Under the pieces are notes generated by a model, which saw only the letters and a program-made list of their open reading frames with translations, had not been told where the DNA came from and searched no databases. Shown piece after piece: positions 42,513-51,925 of a DNA stretch of 64,000 nucleotides. The translations under genes and the position numbers were made by a program. Every line of letters begins with the position of its first letter. The stretch's first letter is position 1. The stretch comes from Oscillospiraceae bacterium. GTDB lineage: Bacteria > Bacillota_A > Clostridia > Oscillospirales > Ruminococcaceae. The stretch lies in contig SFDQ01000002.1 in assembly GCA_004558145.1 (NCBI GenBank), forward strand, positions 186,001 to 250,000, in the 5' to 3' direction.

Positions 42513-43466
42513 ATGGCCCCTTTGGTGACGGTCGTCATCACCACCTACAACCAGGAGCACTACATCCGCAAGGCCATCGACAGCGTTCTGGCCCAAAAGA
42601 CGGATTTCGACTTTGAAGTTTACATCACCGAGGACTGCGGCACCGACGGCACCCGCGCCATCTTGCAGGAGTACGCCGCCAAGTATCCCGAACGTATCCG
42701 GCTGAACCTGCGCCAGAAAAACGTGGGCATCAGCCGCAACTGGTACGAGGGGCTTTGCGCCGCAAAAGGCGAGTTCGTCTGCACTTTGGAAGGGGACGAC
42801 TGGTGGCGGGACGAGTCGAAGCTGCAAAAGCAGGCGGATTTTCTGCGCGGCCACCCGGACTATCTTGCGGTGAGCCACACCCTGCTGCTCACCGACGACG
42901 AGGGCAACACCTACGGCACCCTGCCCGACGACAAACGCATCCTCAACGCCGACGCCACCATGGCGCTTTTCCTGCGGGGGGTCACCTACTCCTGCACCGC
43001 CTGCATGGTGCGCAACATCTTCCGCACGCCCGACCCGGCCCGGGAGGCCTACGTCACCGCCAACCGCAGCATCGCGGATTTTGCGTTGTGCATGCTGTAT
43101 CTGGACGGCGGGCGGGTGTTCGTGATGGACGAGGCCATGAGCGCCTACCGGGTGGGCGGGCCTGCCGCCGAGCACAAAAACTACAACACCCGGGCCAGCG
43201 CCGTGAAAAAATACGCCGACTTTCTGGATGTGGTGCTGGCGAGCAAAACCTACTTCGGCAGCCGCTACCCCTTTACCCGGTGCCTTCTGGCGGGCACCTT
43301 CTTCCCCCTCATCGACCGCATCAAATACGGCGGCCTGGGCCCCTTCCTCAAAGAGATGGGCCGCCTGCCCGCCGGGGCAAAACTCGCCCTGCCCTTTTAC
43401 TTCGTTGGCCGCTGCTTCGGCCTTGTGTGGGCCAAACTCTTTGGCAAAAAGGAGGCCAGGGGATGA
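42513..43466 (+). CDS. GT2 glycosyltransferase
   Basis: 317 residues, GT-A fold. VTVVITTYNQEHYIRKAI begins the nucleotide-binding domain, CGTDGTRAIL follows, and EGDDWW holds the DxD-type metal motif near residue 94. Closest in style to capsule GT2 enzymes with a TYNQE start, unlike the DDGS-type paralogues that follow. ATG 42513 is preceded by AAAGGAAG at eight bases. Overlaps the next gene by four bases. Confidence 0.9.
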   Translation: MAPLVTVVITTYNQEHYIRKAIDSVLAQKTDFDFEVYITEDCGTDGTRAILQEYAAKYPERIRLNLRQKNVGISRNWYEGLCAAKGEFVCTLEGDDWWRDESKLQKQADFLRGHPDYLAVSHTLLLTDDEGNTYGTLPDDKRILNADATMALFLRGVTYSCTACMVRNIFRTPDPAREAYVTANRSIADFALCMLYLDGGRVFVMDEAMSAYRVGGPAAEHKNYNTRASAVKKYADFLDVVLASKTYFGSRYPFTRCLLAGTFFPLIDRIKYGGLGPFLKEMGRLPAGAKLALPFYFVGRCFGLVWAKLFGKKEARG

Positions 43467-44464
43467 GCGAACTGCTGCTGAGCGTCATTGTGCCGGTGTA
43501 CAACGCCGCCGCCACGCTGGAAAAGTGCGCGGCCAGCGTCCTTGACCAGGCCCCCGAAGCTACCGAGCTCATTTTGGTGGACGACGGCTCCGCCGACGAT
43601 TCCCCTGCCCTGTGCGACCGGCTGGCGGCGCAGGATGGCCGCGTGCGGGTCATCCACCAGAAAAACGGCGGAGCGTCCGCCGCCCGCAACGCCGGGCTTG
43701 CCGCCGCCAAAGGGCGGTACGTGCAGTTCGTGGACGCGGACGACTGGGTGAACCCCGGCCTTTATGACGCGGCCCTGCCGCCCCTGGAAGAGGGGGCGGA
43801 CGTCTGCTTTTTCGGGGTGGACACCCTCTTGGGCGAGGTGAACGAGGCCCTGCCCGCCGGGCGGATGGAGTCGCTTTCCGAACTTGCCGGGAATTTTGCC
43901 TATTATCTGGTGGACACCGGCCTGTTCGCCGCGCTCTACAACAAAATTTTCCGCCGCACCGCCCTCGATGGCGTGCGCTTTGACGAGGCGCTGAAAGTCA
44001 ACGAGGACCTGCTCTTCTGCCTTGCGGCGCTGGAACACTGCGGCCCGGCGTACTTCATCCCCGCGGCCTATTACGTCTGCGACAACCGGGCGGAGGGCAG
44101 CCTCTCCCGCCGGCTGCGCACCGACCTGCTGGACGCGGAGGAATACACCCGCCCGGCGGTGGAGGCCTTTCTGACCCATTTCGGCGCGTCGGAGGAGGAG
44201 ACCCGCCAGGTGCTTTTGAAGCGCCAGGGAGGCGTTGCCGCCGCCCAGTGCGCCATGCTGCTGGGGCGCAGGGGGGCGCTGCCCTTCGCCGAATGCCGCC
44301 GCCTGTTCGCCCGGCTGCTGGCGCCCGCCCACTGCCGCGACGCGGTGGCCGCCTGGGTGGCCGGCTGCTACACCGGCCCCGCCCGCCTTGTCTACGGGGC
44401 GTGCGTGCGGCTGCGCCTTGCCGGGGCGCTGGCCCTTGTGCGTTCTCTGCGCGCCGGCAGCTGA
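43463..44464 (+). CDS. GT2 glycosyltransferase
   Basis: 333 residues. SVIVPVYNAAATLEKC, LVDDGSADDSPALCD and KNGGASAARNAGLAAAKG are canonical GT2 blocks and VDADDW is the DxD. The C-terminal 130 residues carry the acceptor side (NKIFRR, KVNEDLLF). ATG 43463 overlaps the upstream stop (ATGA). One of a run of similar enzymes, probably adding successive sugars of one repeat unit. Confidence 0.92.
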   Translation: MSELLLSVIVPVYNAAATLEKCAASVLDQAPEATELILVDDGSADDSPALCDRLAAQDGRVRVIHQKNGGASAARNAGLAAAKGRYVQFVDADDWVNPGLYDAALPPLEEGADVCFFGVDTLLGEVNEALPAGRMESLSELAGNFAYYLVDTGLFAALYNKIFRRTALDGVRFDEALKVNEDLLFCLAALEHCGPAYFIPAAYYVCDNRAEGSLSRRLRTDLLDAEEYTRPAVEAFLTHFGASEEETRQVLLKRQGGVAAAQCAMLLGRRGALPFAECRRLFARLLAPAHCRDAVAAWVAGCYTGPARLVYGACVRLRLAGALALVRSLRAGS

Positions 44465-44490
44465 AACTTTTCTGAGGAGGCTTATCTTAC

Positions 44491-45486
44491 ATGCCCGCTG
44501 TCATCAGCTGCGTGATGCCCGTCTACAACGCCGAAAAATACCTTTCGGCGGCGGTGGAGAGCATCCTCAGCCAGAACTATCCTTATTTTGAACTGATTCT
44601 GGTGGACGACGGCTCCACCGATTCCTCCCCCGCCCTCTGCGGCGAATTCTCCCGCAAGGACGACCGGGTGAAGCTTCTCAGCCGCCCCAACGGCGGGGCC
44701 GCCGCCGCCCGCAATGCCGGCCTTGCCGCCGCCACCGGGCGCTACCTCACCTTTGTGGACGCGGACGACATCTTAAAACCCGGCGCTTTCGCCGCCATCG
44801 CCCGGGCCGCCGCCTCCTCCCCCGACCTCATCAGCTACGGCTTTGAGTGGCGGGAGGCGGAAAAGACCACCCCGGCGGTCTACCCCGCTTTTCAGTGCGG
44901 CCTGGATGGCTTCTGGGAGCACTTCGTGGGCTACTATCAGGCGAACCAGTTCTTCTCTTTGTGCAACAAGGCCTACAAGCTGGAAACCGTGCGGCAGGCG
45001 GGCCTTTCCTTCAACACCGCCCTGCGCACCGGGGAGGACATCGCCTTCAACTTCGCCATCTGGCCTCACATCGGCCAGATGGTGCATCTGGGGGAGAGCT
45101 TCTACGAATACTGGGTGCATCCTTCCACCCTGACCCACGCCGCCACGCTGGACAATCTGGTCACCAGCCAGCGGGTGCTGGACCAGATGGAGGCCTTCGT
45201 CACCGCCGCCGGCCACCCGGAACTGGCCGCGCCCCTCATCGAGAGCCAGCGCCCCCACGACGCGCTGAGTTTTTACACCCTGCTGTTGGACCGCACCAAG
45301 TCCTACCCCCTGGCAAAGCGTCAGGCGGCGCTGGCGGCGCTGTTCGAAAGCGACGTCTGGTACCCCGCCCTGCTGAAAGGGCTGGAAAGCATCCCCGGCC
45401 TTTACGGCAAGTATCTCCGTCTTGCCGCCCGCCGCAAAAGCCCTGCCCTCGCCTGCCTGCCCCTGCGGCTGCGGGGCGCAAAATAA
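44491..45486 (+). CDS. GT2 glycosyltransferase
   Basis: 331 residues. CVMPVYNAEKYLSAAVESIL, LVDDGSTDSSPALC and NGGAAAARNAGLAAATG, DxD as VDADDI. The later NKAYKLETVRQAGL and RTGEDIAFNF are shared with its neighbours. Starts 26 bases after the previous stop with GAGGAGG. Sugar specificity not readable. Confidence 0.92.
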   Translation: MPAVISCVMPVYNAEKYLSAAVESILSQNYPYFELILVDDGSTDSSPALCGEFSRKDDRVKLLSRPNGGAAAARNAGLAAATGRYLTFVDADDILKPGAFAAIARAAASSPDLISYGFEWREAEKTTPAVYPAFQCGLDGFWEHFVGYYQANQFFSLCNKAYKLETVRQAGLSFNTALRTGEDIAFNFAIWPHIGQMVHLGESFYEYWVHPSTLTHAATLDNLVTSQRVLDQMEAFVTAAGHPELAAPLIESQRPHDALSFYTLLLDRTKSYPLAKRQAALAALFESDVWYPALLKGLESIPGLYGKYLRLAARRKSPALACLPLRLRGAK

Positions 45487-45507
45487 CCCGTTTCAGGAGG
45501 CGCATTT

Positions 45508-46521
45508 ATGCCCACCATCAGCATCATCACCAGCGTCTACGACGCGAAGGACTATCTGCCCATCACCGTGAAGAGCATCCTGGCCCAGACCTTCACCGAC
45601 TTTGAGCTCATTCTGGTGGAGGACGGCAGCCCCAACGGCTGCGGCGAGCTCTGCGACGAACTGGCAAAGACCGACGGGCGCATCCGGGTGGTGCACAAGC
45701 CCAACGGCGGCCCCGCCAGCGCCGCCAACGCCGGCCTGGACGCGGCGAAGGGCCGCTACATCAGCTATGTGGATTCCGACGACCTGCTGGAGCCGGACTT
45801 TCTGGAAACGCTCTACAACATGGTGCAGGAAAGCGGCTGCCCCCTGGCGGCCTGCGGCGCGGAGTGCATCGACGAAGAGGGCAACCGTCTGGGCCGGGGC
45901 GTGACCGTGGCCGAGGACCTTCTGGGCGAGGGCGACGCGCTGGACCAGTTCTACGACGTGCTGCGGGACGGCGGCATGTACTGCATGGTCACCTGGAACA
46001 AGCTCTACGACGCGCGGCTCTTTGAGGGCGTGCGCCACGACGAGACCATGTTCTTCGGCGACGACGCGAATATCATGGACAAGATCTACGACGGGCACCG
46101 CATCGTTGCCACCAATAAGCCTCTCTATCTCTACCGGGTGCGCACCGGCAACATGACCAGCGCCGCCTTCTCGGTGAAAAAGCTGGACGACCTGCGCCTT
46201 TACGGCAGCTGGGTGGACTTCTTCGCCAAGAAACCCGGCCGGGCGGACCTCTACCGCCGTGCGGTGGCCCGCTACTGGCAGGTGTTCTATCTCTTTTACG
46301 TCCACGCCCGCAAGGCCGGGCCCCTCTCTCCCGAGTTGAAAACGGGCTTTGCAAAGCACAAGAAAAAGCTGAATGGGCTGCTTTCCGCCATTCTGCACTG
46401 CCCCTATGTGCCCGCCGGGGAAAAGCTGCGGGCGGTGCTGTTCGTGCTGAGCCCGGAGGGCTGCTACCGTCTGGCGGCAGCCCGGGGCAGCCTGCACAAG
46501 GAGAAGGAGGCGGGCGCATGA
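45508..46521 (+). CDS. GT2 glycosyltransferase
   Basis: 337 residues. SIITSVYDAKDYLPITVKSI, LVEDGSPNGCGELCDEL (Glu in place of the first Asp of DDGS) and PNGGPASAANAGLDAAKG; DxD as VDSDDL. The CVED-type change may affect donor choice. Overlaps the next gene by ATGA. Member of the same paralogous run. Confidence 0.92.
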   Translation: MPTISIITSVYDAKDYLPITVKSILAQTFTDFELILVEDGSPNGCGELCDELAKTDGRIRVVHKPNGGPASAANAGLDAAKGRYISYVDSDDLLEPDFLETLYNMVQESGCPLAACGAECIDEEGNRLGRGVTVAEDLLGEGDALDQFYDVLRDGGMYCMVTWNKLYDARLFEGVRHDETMFFGDDANIMDKIYDGHRIVATNKPLYLYRVRTGNMTSAAFSVKKLDDLRLYGSWVDFFAKKPGRADLYRRAVARYWQVFYLFYVHARKAGPLSPELKTGFAKHKKKLNGLLSAILHCPYVPAGEKLRAVLFVLSPEGCYRLAAARGSLHKEKEAGA

Positions 46522-48728
46522 GCGAAGAAAAACGCCCGGCCATCAGCGTCATCGTGCCGATTTATAAGGTAGAGGACTGCCTGCCCGCCTGCGCCGAGAG
46601 CCTGCTGGGCCAGACCTTCACCGATTTTGAGCTGATCTTTGTGGACGACGGCAGCCCCGACGGCTGCGGCGCCCTGTGCGACGGCTACGCCGCGCAGGAC
46701 AGCCGGGTGAAGGTCATCCACCAGAAAAACGGCGGTCTTTCCGCCGCCCGCAACTCCGGGCTGGACATTGCCCGGGGCGAGACCATCGCCTTTGTGGATT
46801 CCGACGATGTGGTGGCGGCGGACTATCTGGAAAAGCTGCACGCCGCCCTGGAAGAGACCGGGGCGGACATGGCCCTGTGCGCCGTGGAGGACGTGGACGA
46901 GGCGCTGGCTCCGCTGGACGAGCGGGTGCTCACCCTGCCCGCCGCGGCGGGGGCGTTCGGCGGCAAAGAGCTGCTGGCGGAGTTCTTCGGCCCCTCCTCC
47001 ACCTACTACACCGTGGCCTGGAACAAGCTCTACCGCCGCGAATTGTGGCAAGACTTGCGCTACCCCGCCGGGCGCATCCACGAGGACGACGCGGTGGCCC
47101 ATCTGCTCTTCTGGCAGGCGGAGAAGGTGGTCTGCCTTGCCGACGTGCTCTATTTCTACCGCCTGCGCCAGGGCAGCATCTGCCGCACCGGGCTGCGCCC
47201 CTCCGCCTTCGACGGGGTGGACGCGGCGGCGGCCCGCTGCCGCTTTTTCGCCGCCCAGAGCCGTCCAGACCTGGCGGCGCTGGCCCTGCCGGGTACCTGG
47301 CGGCGGTATCTGGCCCTCTGCGCCCAGTGCGAAACGACCGCTCTCACCTGGCCGCTGGCCGCCCGCTGGCAGGAGGCCCAGGCCCAGATGGCCACCCTGC
47401 TGCCCCTTCTGAAAAACTGCCCCGGCCTTTCCGCCCGGGAAAAGCTCAGCTGCCGCCGGTGGGCAAAGCGGGCGCTGCCCCTGCCCCCCAAAACGGACAA
47501 GCCCCGGGTGGCGCTGCTGCTGCCGCCCGGCCTGCCGGTGCCCGCTGTGAAGGGCGGCGCGGTGGAGACCCTGGCGGAGCATCTGGCCCGCCAGAATGCT
47601 CATTTTAAAGAGATGGAGCTGGCGGTGCTCTGCCAGTGGGACGAAGAAGCCGCCGGCGAGTCCGCCCGCTTTGCGGACACATTGTTTTACTATCAAACGC
47701 CCCCGGCTCAAGGCCTCAGCCACCGGCTGAAGGTGCGTCTTTCCGCCCTTTTGGGCAAGCCCATCCACTGGAACTGCTGGTACGCAGAACCCCTTGACTT
47801 TTTGAAGCGGCTGGATGCCGACTGGTATCTGGGCGAGGGCGGCGACCTTACCGGCTGGCGGCAGGCCAGCCGCGCGCTGGGACGCGGTCGCTTTGCCGCC
47901 CACCTCCACGGCGAAACGCCGGGCAGCGCCGCCCTGGACGGGATTTACAGCCGCGCTCTCTGCATCAGCGAGTTCGTGCGGGGGGCCTGGCTCGCGGGCA
48001 GCGCCGAACCGCCCGAAAGCGCCGCCCTTTTGCCCAACTGCGCCGACACCGGCCTCTTCTGCCCCGAGGGGAAAGCGGGCGAGGCCGCGGCCCTGCGGAA
48101 AAAACTGGGCTTTGACAAAGAGGACTTCGTGGTGCTCTTCTGCGGGCGCACCAGCCCGGAAAAGGGCGTGCATCAGCTGCTGGCCGCCATGGCGAACATC
48201 CCCGATGAGCAGGTGAAGCTGCTGGTGGTGGGCAGCCCCTTCTTCGGGGCCAAAGACCGCTCGGACTACGCCGACGGGCTGCAAAAGCAGGCCGAAACAC
48301 TGGGCGAGCGGGTGAAGTTCGCCGGCTTCGTGCCGAACCCCGAACTGCCCGCCTATTACCGTATGGCAAACGCCGCCTGCTTCCCCGCCCTCTGGCAGGA
48401 ACCGGCGGGCATCACCGCCATCGAGGCCATGGCCTGCGGCTGCCCGGTCATCGCCACCGTCTCCGGCGGCCTGCCGGAATATCTGGCGGGCAGCGGGGCC
48501 GTCATCCTGCCCCAGAGCGAAGTGTGGGAGGACCAGCAGCTGCGCGGCGTGCCGGGCGTGCCGCCGCTGGAAAACACCATCGCCGAGGCCATCCTGGCCC
48601 TGAAAGCCGACTCCGCCCGCGCCGCCGCCATGGCAAAAGCCGGGCGCGAGGCCGCCGGGCGCTATTCGCCCGAGGCCTACTACCACACCCTGCTGGCGGC
48701 GCTGAAAAGCTGGAGCCGCGATCAATAA
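46518..48728 (+). CDS. Fused GT2-GT4 glycosyltransferase
   Basis: 736 residues, about twice its neighbours. Residues about 9-320 are a complete GT2 enzyme (SVIVPIYKVEDCLPAC, VDDGSPDGCGALCD, VDSDDV). Residues about 328-736 are a GT4 enzyme with VVLFCGRTSPEKGVHQLL and ALWQEPAGITAIEAMACG, the latter the ExxGxxxxEAxA motif. No stop or frameshift separates them. The two activities would act in sequence on one glycan. AGGAGG precedes the ATG inside the previous gene. Confidence 0.93.
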   Translation: MSEEKRPAISVIVPIYKVEDCLPACAESLLGQTFTDFELIFVDDGSPDGCGALCDGYAAQDSRVKVIHQKNGGLSAARNSGLDIARGETIAFVDSDDVVAADYLEKLHAALEETGADMALCAVEDVDEALAPLDERVLTLPAAAGAFGGKELLAEFFGPSSTYYTVAWNKLYRRELWQDLRYPAGRIHEDDAVAHLLFWQAEKVVCLADVLYFYRLRQGSICRTGLRPSAFDGVDAAAARCRFFAAQSRPDLAALALPGTWRRYLALCAQCETTALTWPLAARWQEAQAQMATLLPLLKNCPGLSAREKLSCRRWAKRALPLPPKTDKPRVALLLPPGLPVPAVKGGAVETLAEHLARQNAHFKEMELAVLCQWDEEAAGESARFADTLFYYQTPPAQGLSHRLKVRLSALLGKPIHWNCWYAEPLDFLKRLDADWYLGEGGDLTGWRQASRALGRGRFAAHLHGETPGSAALDGIYSRALCISEFVRGAWLAGSAEPPESAALLPNCADTGLFCPEGKAGEAAALRKKLGFDKEDFVVLFCGRTSPEKGVHQLLAAMANIPDEQVKLLVVGSPFFGAKDRSDYADGLQKQAETLGERVKFAGFVPNPELPAYYRMANAACFPALWQEPAGITAIEAMACGCPVIATVSGGLPEYLAGSGAVILPQSEVWEDQQLRGVPGVPPLENTIAEAILALKADSARAAAMAKAGREAAGRYSPEAYYHTLLAALKSWSRDQ

Positions 48729-48746
48729 GCGAAAGGAGGCGCTGCC

Positions 48747-49811
48747 GTGGTCCCGCAGCTTTCCATCATCGTGCCGGTGTATAACCCCGGCGAATACCTG
48801 CCCAGGGCGCTGGGCTGCATCGCCGCCCAGACCCGGGGGGATTTTGAGTGCATCCTGGTGGACGACGGCTCCACCGACGGTTCCGCCGCAGTCTGCGACC
48901 AGTGGGCCGCAAAGGACGAACGTTTCAGGGTCATTCACCAGAAAAACGCCGGGGCCTCCGCCGCCCGCAACGCCGGCATCGAAGCTGCCCGGGCCCCCTG
49001 GCTGCTCTTTGCCGATGCGGACGACGCTCTGGCCCCCGACGCGGCCGAGACCCTGCTGACGCGGCAGACCGCCGAGCCGGACACCTTTGTGGTGTTCGCC
49101 TTCACCGAGGAGTGGGCGGACTTGGGCAAAGAGCAGCGCCAGCCTCCCGAGGTGCGCTACCACGCCCGGGACTTCGGACGCATGTACGCCGACACGCCCC
49201 TGGCCGCGCCCTGGGGCAAGCTGTTCGAGGCGGCGCTGGTGAAACAGGCGGCCTTGCGTTTTGACGTGACCATGCGCTGCTACGAGGACCGGCCCTTTGT
49301 CACTGACTATCTGCGGGCCTTTTTCGGGCGGGACCCCGAAGCGGAGTGCCTTTTCATCAACCGGCCCCTTTACTATTATGAAAACGGCAACGCCGCCAGC
49401 CTGAGCAAAAGTGACCGCAGCCGCCTTGCCCCCAGCCATTACGAGGCCTTTGACCGGCTGCTCACCGACTGTTTACAGCGGTACGGCACGCCCCCCGAGG
49501 AACTGACCAAGATCGTGATGGAATACCTCAACACCCTGCTCTACGGCGCGTGGTGCACCCCGGCGAAAGAGCGGCGGCAGGCCATGGCCCGCTTTTACAA
49601 AAGCGGCGAGTACCGCCGCCTGATGGACTTTTTCAAACAAAACCGCCTGTATGAAGCGAGGTATCTGCCTCTGCGCTTTCACGCAACGGCCCTGGCGGTG
49701 GCCCTGGACCAGAGCCGTCTTGCGCCGCCCATGGCCCTTTACTGGAAGTTCCACTGGCTGGGGCTCTACACCCTCTGCCGCGGCTGGACGCCCCTCATCC
49801 CCACCGGCTGA
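48747..49811 (+). CDS. GT2 glycosyltransferase
   Basis: 354 residues. SIIVPVYNPGEYLPRALGCI, LVDDGSTDGSAAVCD, KNAGASAARNAGIEAARAP; the DxD is ADADDA. The later half contains YEDRPFVTDYLRAF, shared with the next gene. GTG start with AAGGAGG seven bases upstream. 18 bases after the fused gene. Confidence 0.91.
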   Translation: MVPQLSIIVPVYNPGEYLPRALGCIAAQTRGDFECILVDDGSTDGSAAVCDQWAAKDERFRVIHQKNAGASAARNAGIEAARAPWLLFADADDALAPDAAETLLTRQTAEPDTFVVFAFTEEWADLGKEQRQPPEVRYHARDFGRMYADTPLAAPWGKLFEAALVKQAALRFDVTMRCYEDRPFVTDYLRAFFGRDPEAECLFINRPLYYYENGNAASLSKSDRSRLAPSHYEAFDRLLTDCLQRYGTPPEELTKIVMEYLNTLLYGAWCTPAKERRQAMARFYKSGEYRRLMDFFKQNRLYEARYLPLRFHATALAVALDQSRLAPPMALYWKFHWLGLYTLCRGWTPLIPTG

Positions 49812-49822
49812 CCCGCCGGGCT

Positions 49823-49850
49823 TTGCACCGCCCGCCGGGCGTGCTATAAT
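49823..49850 (+). promoter_or_regulatory. Internal promoter in the glycan cluster
   Basis: TTGCAC (49823-49828), 16 bases, perfect TATAAT (49845-49850), in the gap between two GT2 genes. Confidence 0.65.
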
Positions 49851-49877
49851 CAAGTTTCCGAAAGGAGGGTGCCGCCC

Positions 49878-50936
49878 ATGGCTCAGCGGCCCTTTTTCAC
49901 CATTCTGACCCCGGTGTACAAAGGGGTGGACTTTGTGCCCGGCTGCGCCGAAAGCGTGCGTGCTCAGGGCTTTGCGGATTATGAGCATCTGCTCATCGAC
50001 GACGGCAGCCCCGACGAGAGCGGCGAAGTCTGCGACCGGCTGGCCGACCAGGACGGACGCATCCGGGTCATCCACCAGAAAAACTCCGGCGTCACCGGCG
50101 CGCGCAACGCCGGCATTGCCGCCGCGAAGGGGCGGTATCTGCTCTTTCTCGACCAGGACGACCGTCTTGGCCCCTGCGCCCTGGCTGCCATCGCCGCGGC
50201 GCTGAAAGACGCCGGCGACGACCTGGTAAGCTGGCGCCACCACGACGTGTGGGAGGAGATGTGCGCCGACGCGGCCGAGGCTGTTCCCACCTGCTATGCC
50301 CAGCCTCAGTTCGGCCAGCTTTACCGCACCGGCACGGTGCACTATGTGTGGACCAAGGCCTTCCCGGTGGATTTTCTGCTGGAAAAGGGGCTACGCTTTG
50401 ATGAGACCATCCGCGACGGCACCGACGACCTGCCCTTTGTGGTGGCCTTCTGGCGGGCTTGGTTTACTGCCCACCCGGCGGCGGGCATCCGCTACATCCC
50501 CCAGCCTCTCTATTATTACGAAATGCACAACGACGCCAGCGTGAGCAACCGGCCCCAGCCCTATCTGCCCAGTCATCTGGCCATGTTCAGCGATTTGTCG
50601 GAGGATTTTCTCTGCCGCTATCATGTGCCCCCCACCGAGATGGGCTTTTTGTGGTATCAGTGCCTGCACACCCTGGCCTACGGCGTTCTTTCCACCCCGC
50701 CCGAAACGCGCCCCGTACTGAAGACCGTGCTTTTGAAGGATGAGCGTTTCGCGGCCATTCTGCGTCACATGGGCGAAGAGCAGGTCTACTCCCCCTACTA
50801 CCTGCCCTTCCGCCGGGGGCAGCTGGGGCTGGTGGCCTTCATCGCCCGGTCTTTTGAAGGGGACCGCCGCTGGTTCTGGCGGGCCTATCACCTGGGCCGG
50901 CTGCTTTTGGGCCGGCGCTGGCACGAGGTTTTCTGA
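49878..50936 (+). CDS. GT2 glycosyltransferase
   Basis: 352 residues. TILTPVYKGVDFVPGC, LIDDGSPDESGEVCD and KNSGVTGARNAGIAAAKG; DxD as LDQDDR. The C-terminal part (GTDDLPFVVAFWRAW) resembles the preceding enzyme, so the pair probably arose by duplication. ATG 49878 has AAGGAGG at nine bases; a GTG abutting that site is rejected. Confidence 0.91.
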   Translation: MAQRPFFTILTPVYKGVDFVPGCAESVRAQGFADYEHLLIDDGSPDESGEVCDRLADQDGRIRVIHQKNSGVTGARNAGIAAAKGRYLLFLDQDDRLGPCALAAIAAALKDAGDDLVSWRHHDVWEEMCADAAEAVPTCYAQPQFGQLYRTGTVHYVWTKAFPVDFLLEKGLRFDETIRDGTDDLPFVVAFWRAWFTAHPAAGIRYIPQPLYYYEMHNDASVSNRPQPYLPSHLAMFSDLSEDFLCRYHVPPTEMGFLWYQCLHTLAYGVLSTPPETRPVLKTVLLKDERFAAILRHMGEEQVYSPYYLPFRRGQLGLVAFIARSFEGDRRWFWRAYHLGRLLLGRRWHEVF

Positions 50937-50977
50937 CAGAATTTTCGGCTTTACTGTTCTCAGGGGCCGTTTCATGG

Positions 50978-50983
50978 TATAAT
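50978..50983 (+). promoter_or_regulatory. Extended minus-10 before the ABC exporter genes
   Basis: TGGTATAATAAG, with TATAAT at 50978-50983; no clear minus-35. Lies 50 bases before the permease start. Confidence 0.5.
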
Positions 50984-51033
50984 AAGATGTTAACATCGCG
51001 CGGCCCATGGCCGCAGCGCAAAGGAGTTTTTCC

Positions 51034-51906
51034 ATGGACAACACATCCCAGCAGCAGTGGACGACCATCATCAAGCCCCGCACCGGCTGGTTCGACATCG
51101 ACCTGAAAGAGCTGTGGCAGTATCGGGACCTGGTGGTCATGTTCGTCAAGCGCAGCTTTGCCACCCTTTACAAACAGACCATCCTGGGTCCCGCCTGGAT
51201 CCTCATCAACCCCCTGCTCACCACCGTCATCTTCACGGTGGTGTTCGGCGGCATCGCGGGCCTGGCCGAGTCGGGCGTGCCCAGCTTCCTGTTCTACATG
51301 GCGGGCAATGCCATCTGGTCCTTCTTTGCCTCCTGCATCACCGGCACGGCCAACACCTTCGTGACCAACGCGGGGCTCTTCGGCAAGGTGTATTTTCCCC
51401 GGCTGACCATGCCCATCTCCCAGGTGGTCATCTCCTTCATCAACCTCATCATCCAGATGGTGATGTTCTTCGTCTTCTGGGTGTGGTTCTATTTCTTCGG
51501 CCAGGAATACGGCACCGTGCAGATGAACCTGTGGGTGCTGGCGCTGCCGGCGGTGCTGCTGCTGGTGATGGTGATGGGCCTGGGCGTGGGCATCATCGTG
51601 TCCAGCCTGACCACCAAATACCGGGATCTGGCCATCGTGGTGAGCTTCGGCGTGCAGCTGTGGATGTACGCCACGCCGGTGGTCTATTCCATGAGCGAGA
51701 TCGCCGGGAACAGCCCCCGGCTGCTGATGCTGATGCGCCTGAACCCCATGACCGAGCCGGTGCAGGTGTTCCGCTACGCCCTTTTGGGCTGCGGCGAGAT
51801 CAGCCCCGCCTGGCTTTTGTACAGCGCTGTGGTGGCCCTGGTGACCCTGGCCGCCGGCGTGGTGCTGTTCAGCCGGGTGGAAAAGACTTTTATGGACACT
51901 GTGTGA
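51034..51906 (+). CDS. ABC-2 polysaccharide exporter permease (Wzm/TagG type)
   Basis: 290 residues with six hydrophobic segments. FVKRSFATLYKQTILGPAWILINPLL is the typical start of ABC-2 glycan permeases, seen here as RSFATLYKQTILGPAW. It pairs with the ATPase next to it to move a lipid-linked glycan across the membrane. ATG 51034 with AAGGAG. Member of the glycan cluster; O-antigen, teichoic-acid or similar cargo. Confidence 0.93.
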   Translation: MDNTSQQQWTTIIKPRTGWFDIDLKELWQYRDLVVMFVKRSFATLYKQTILGPAWILINPLLTTVIFTVVFGGIAGLAESGVPSFLFYMAGNAIWSFFASCITGTANTFVTNAGLFGKVYFPRLTMPISQVVISFINLIIQMVMFFVFWVWFYFFGQEYGTVQMNLWVLALPAVLLLVMVMGLGVGIIVSSLTTKYRDLAIVVSFGVQLWMYATPVVYSMSEIAGNSPRLLMLMRLNPMTEPVQVFRYALLGCGEISPAWLLYSAVVALVTLAAGVVLFSRVEKTFMDTV

Positions 51907-51925
51907 CGCGGGAGGAAACGAGACA

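Noticed and set aside
42755..44464. Longer 569-codon reading of the third glycosyltransferase gene
   Set aside because: The extra 236 codons are out of frame with, and inside, the preceding GT2 gene; the ATG at 43463 overlaps that gene's stop as in the other coupled pairs.
46464..49439. A 991-codon open frame on the minus strand in the glycan cluster
   Set aside because: Antisense shadow of the GT2 and GT2-GT4 genes.
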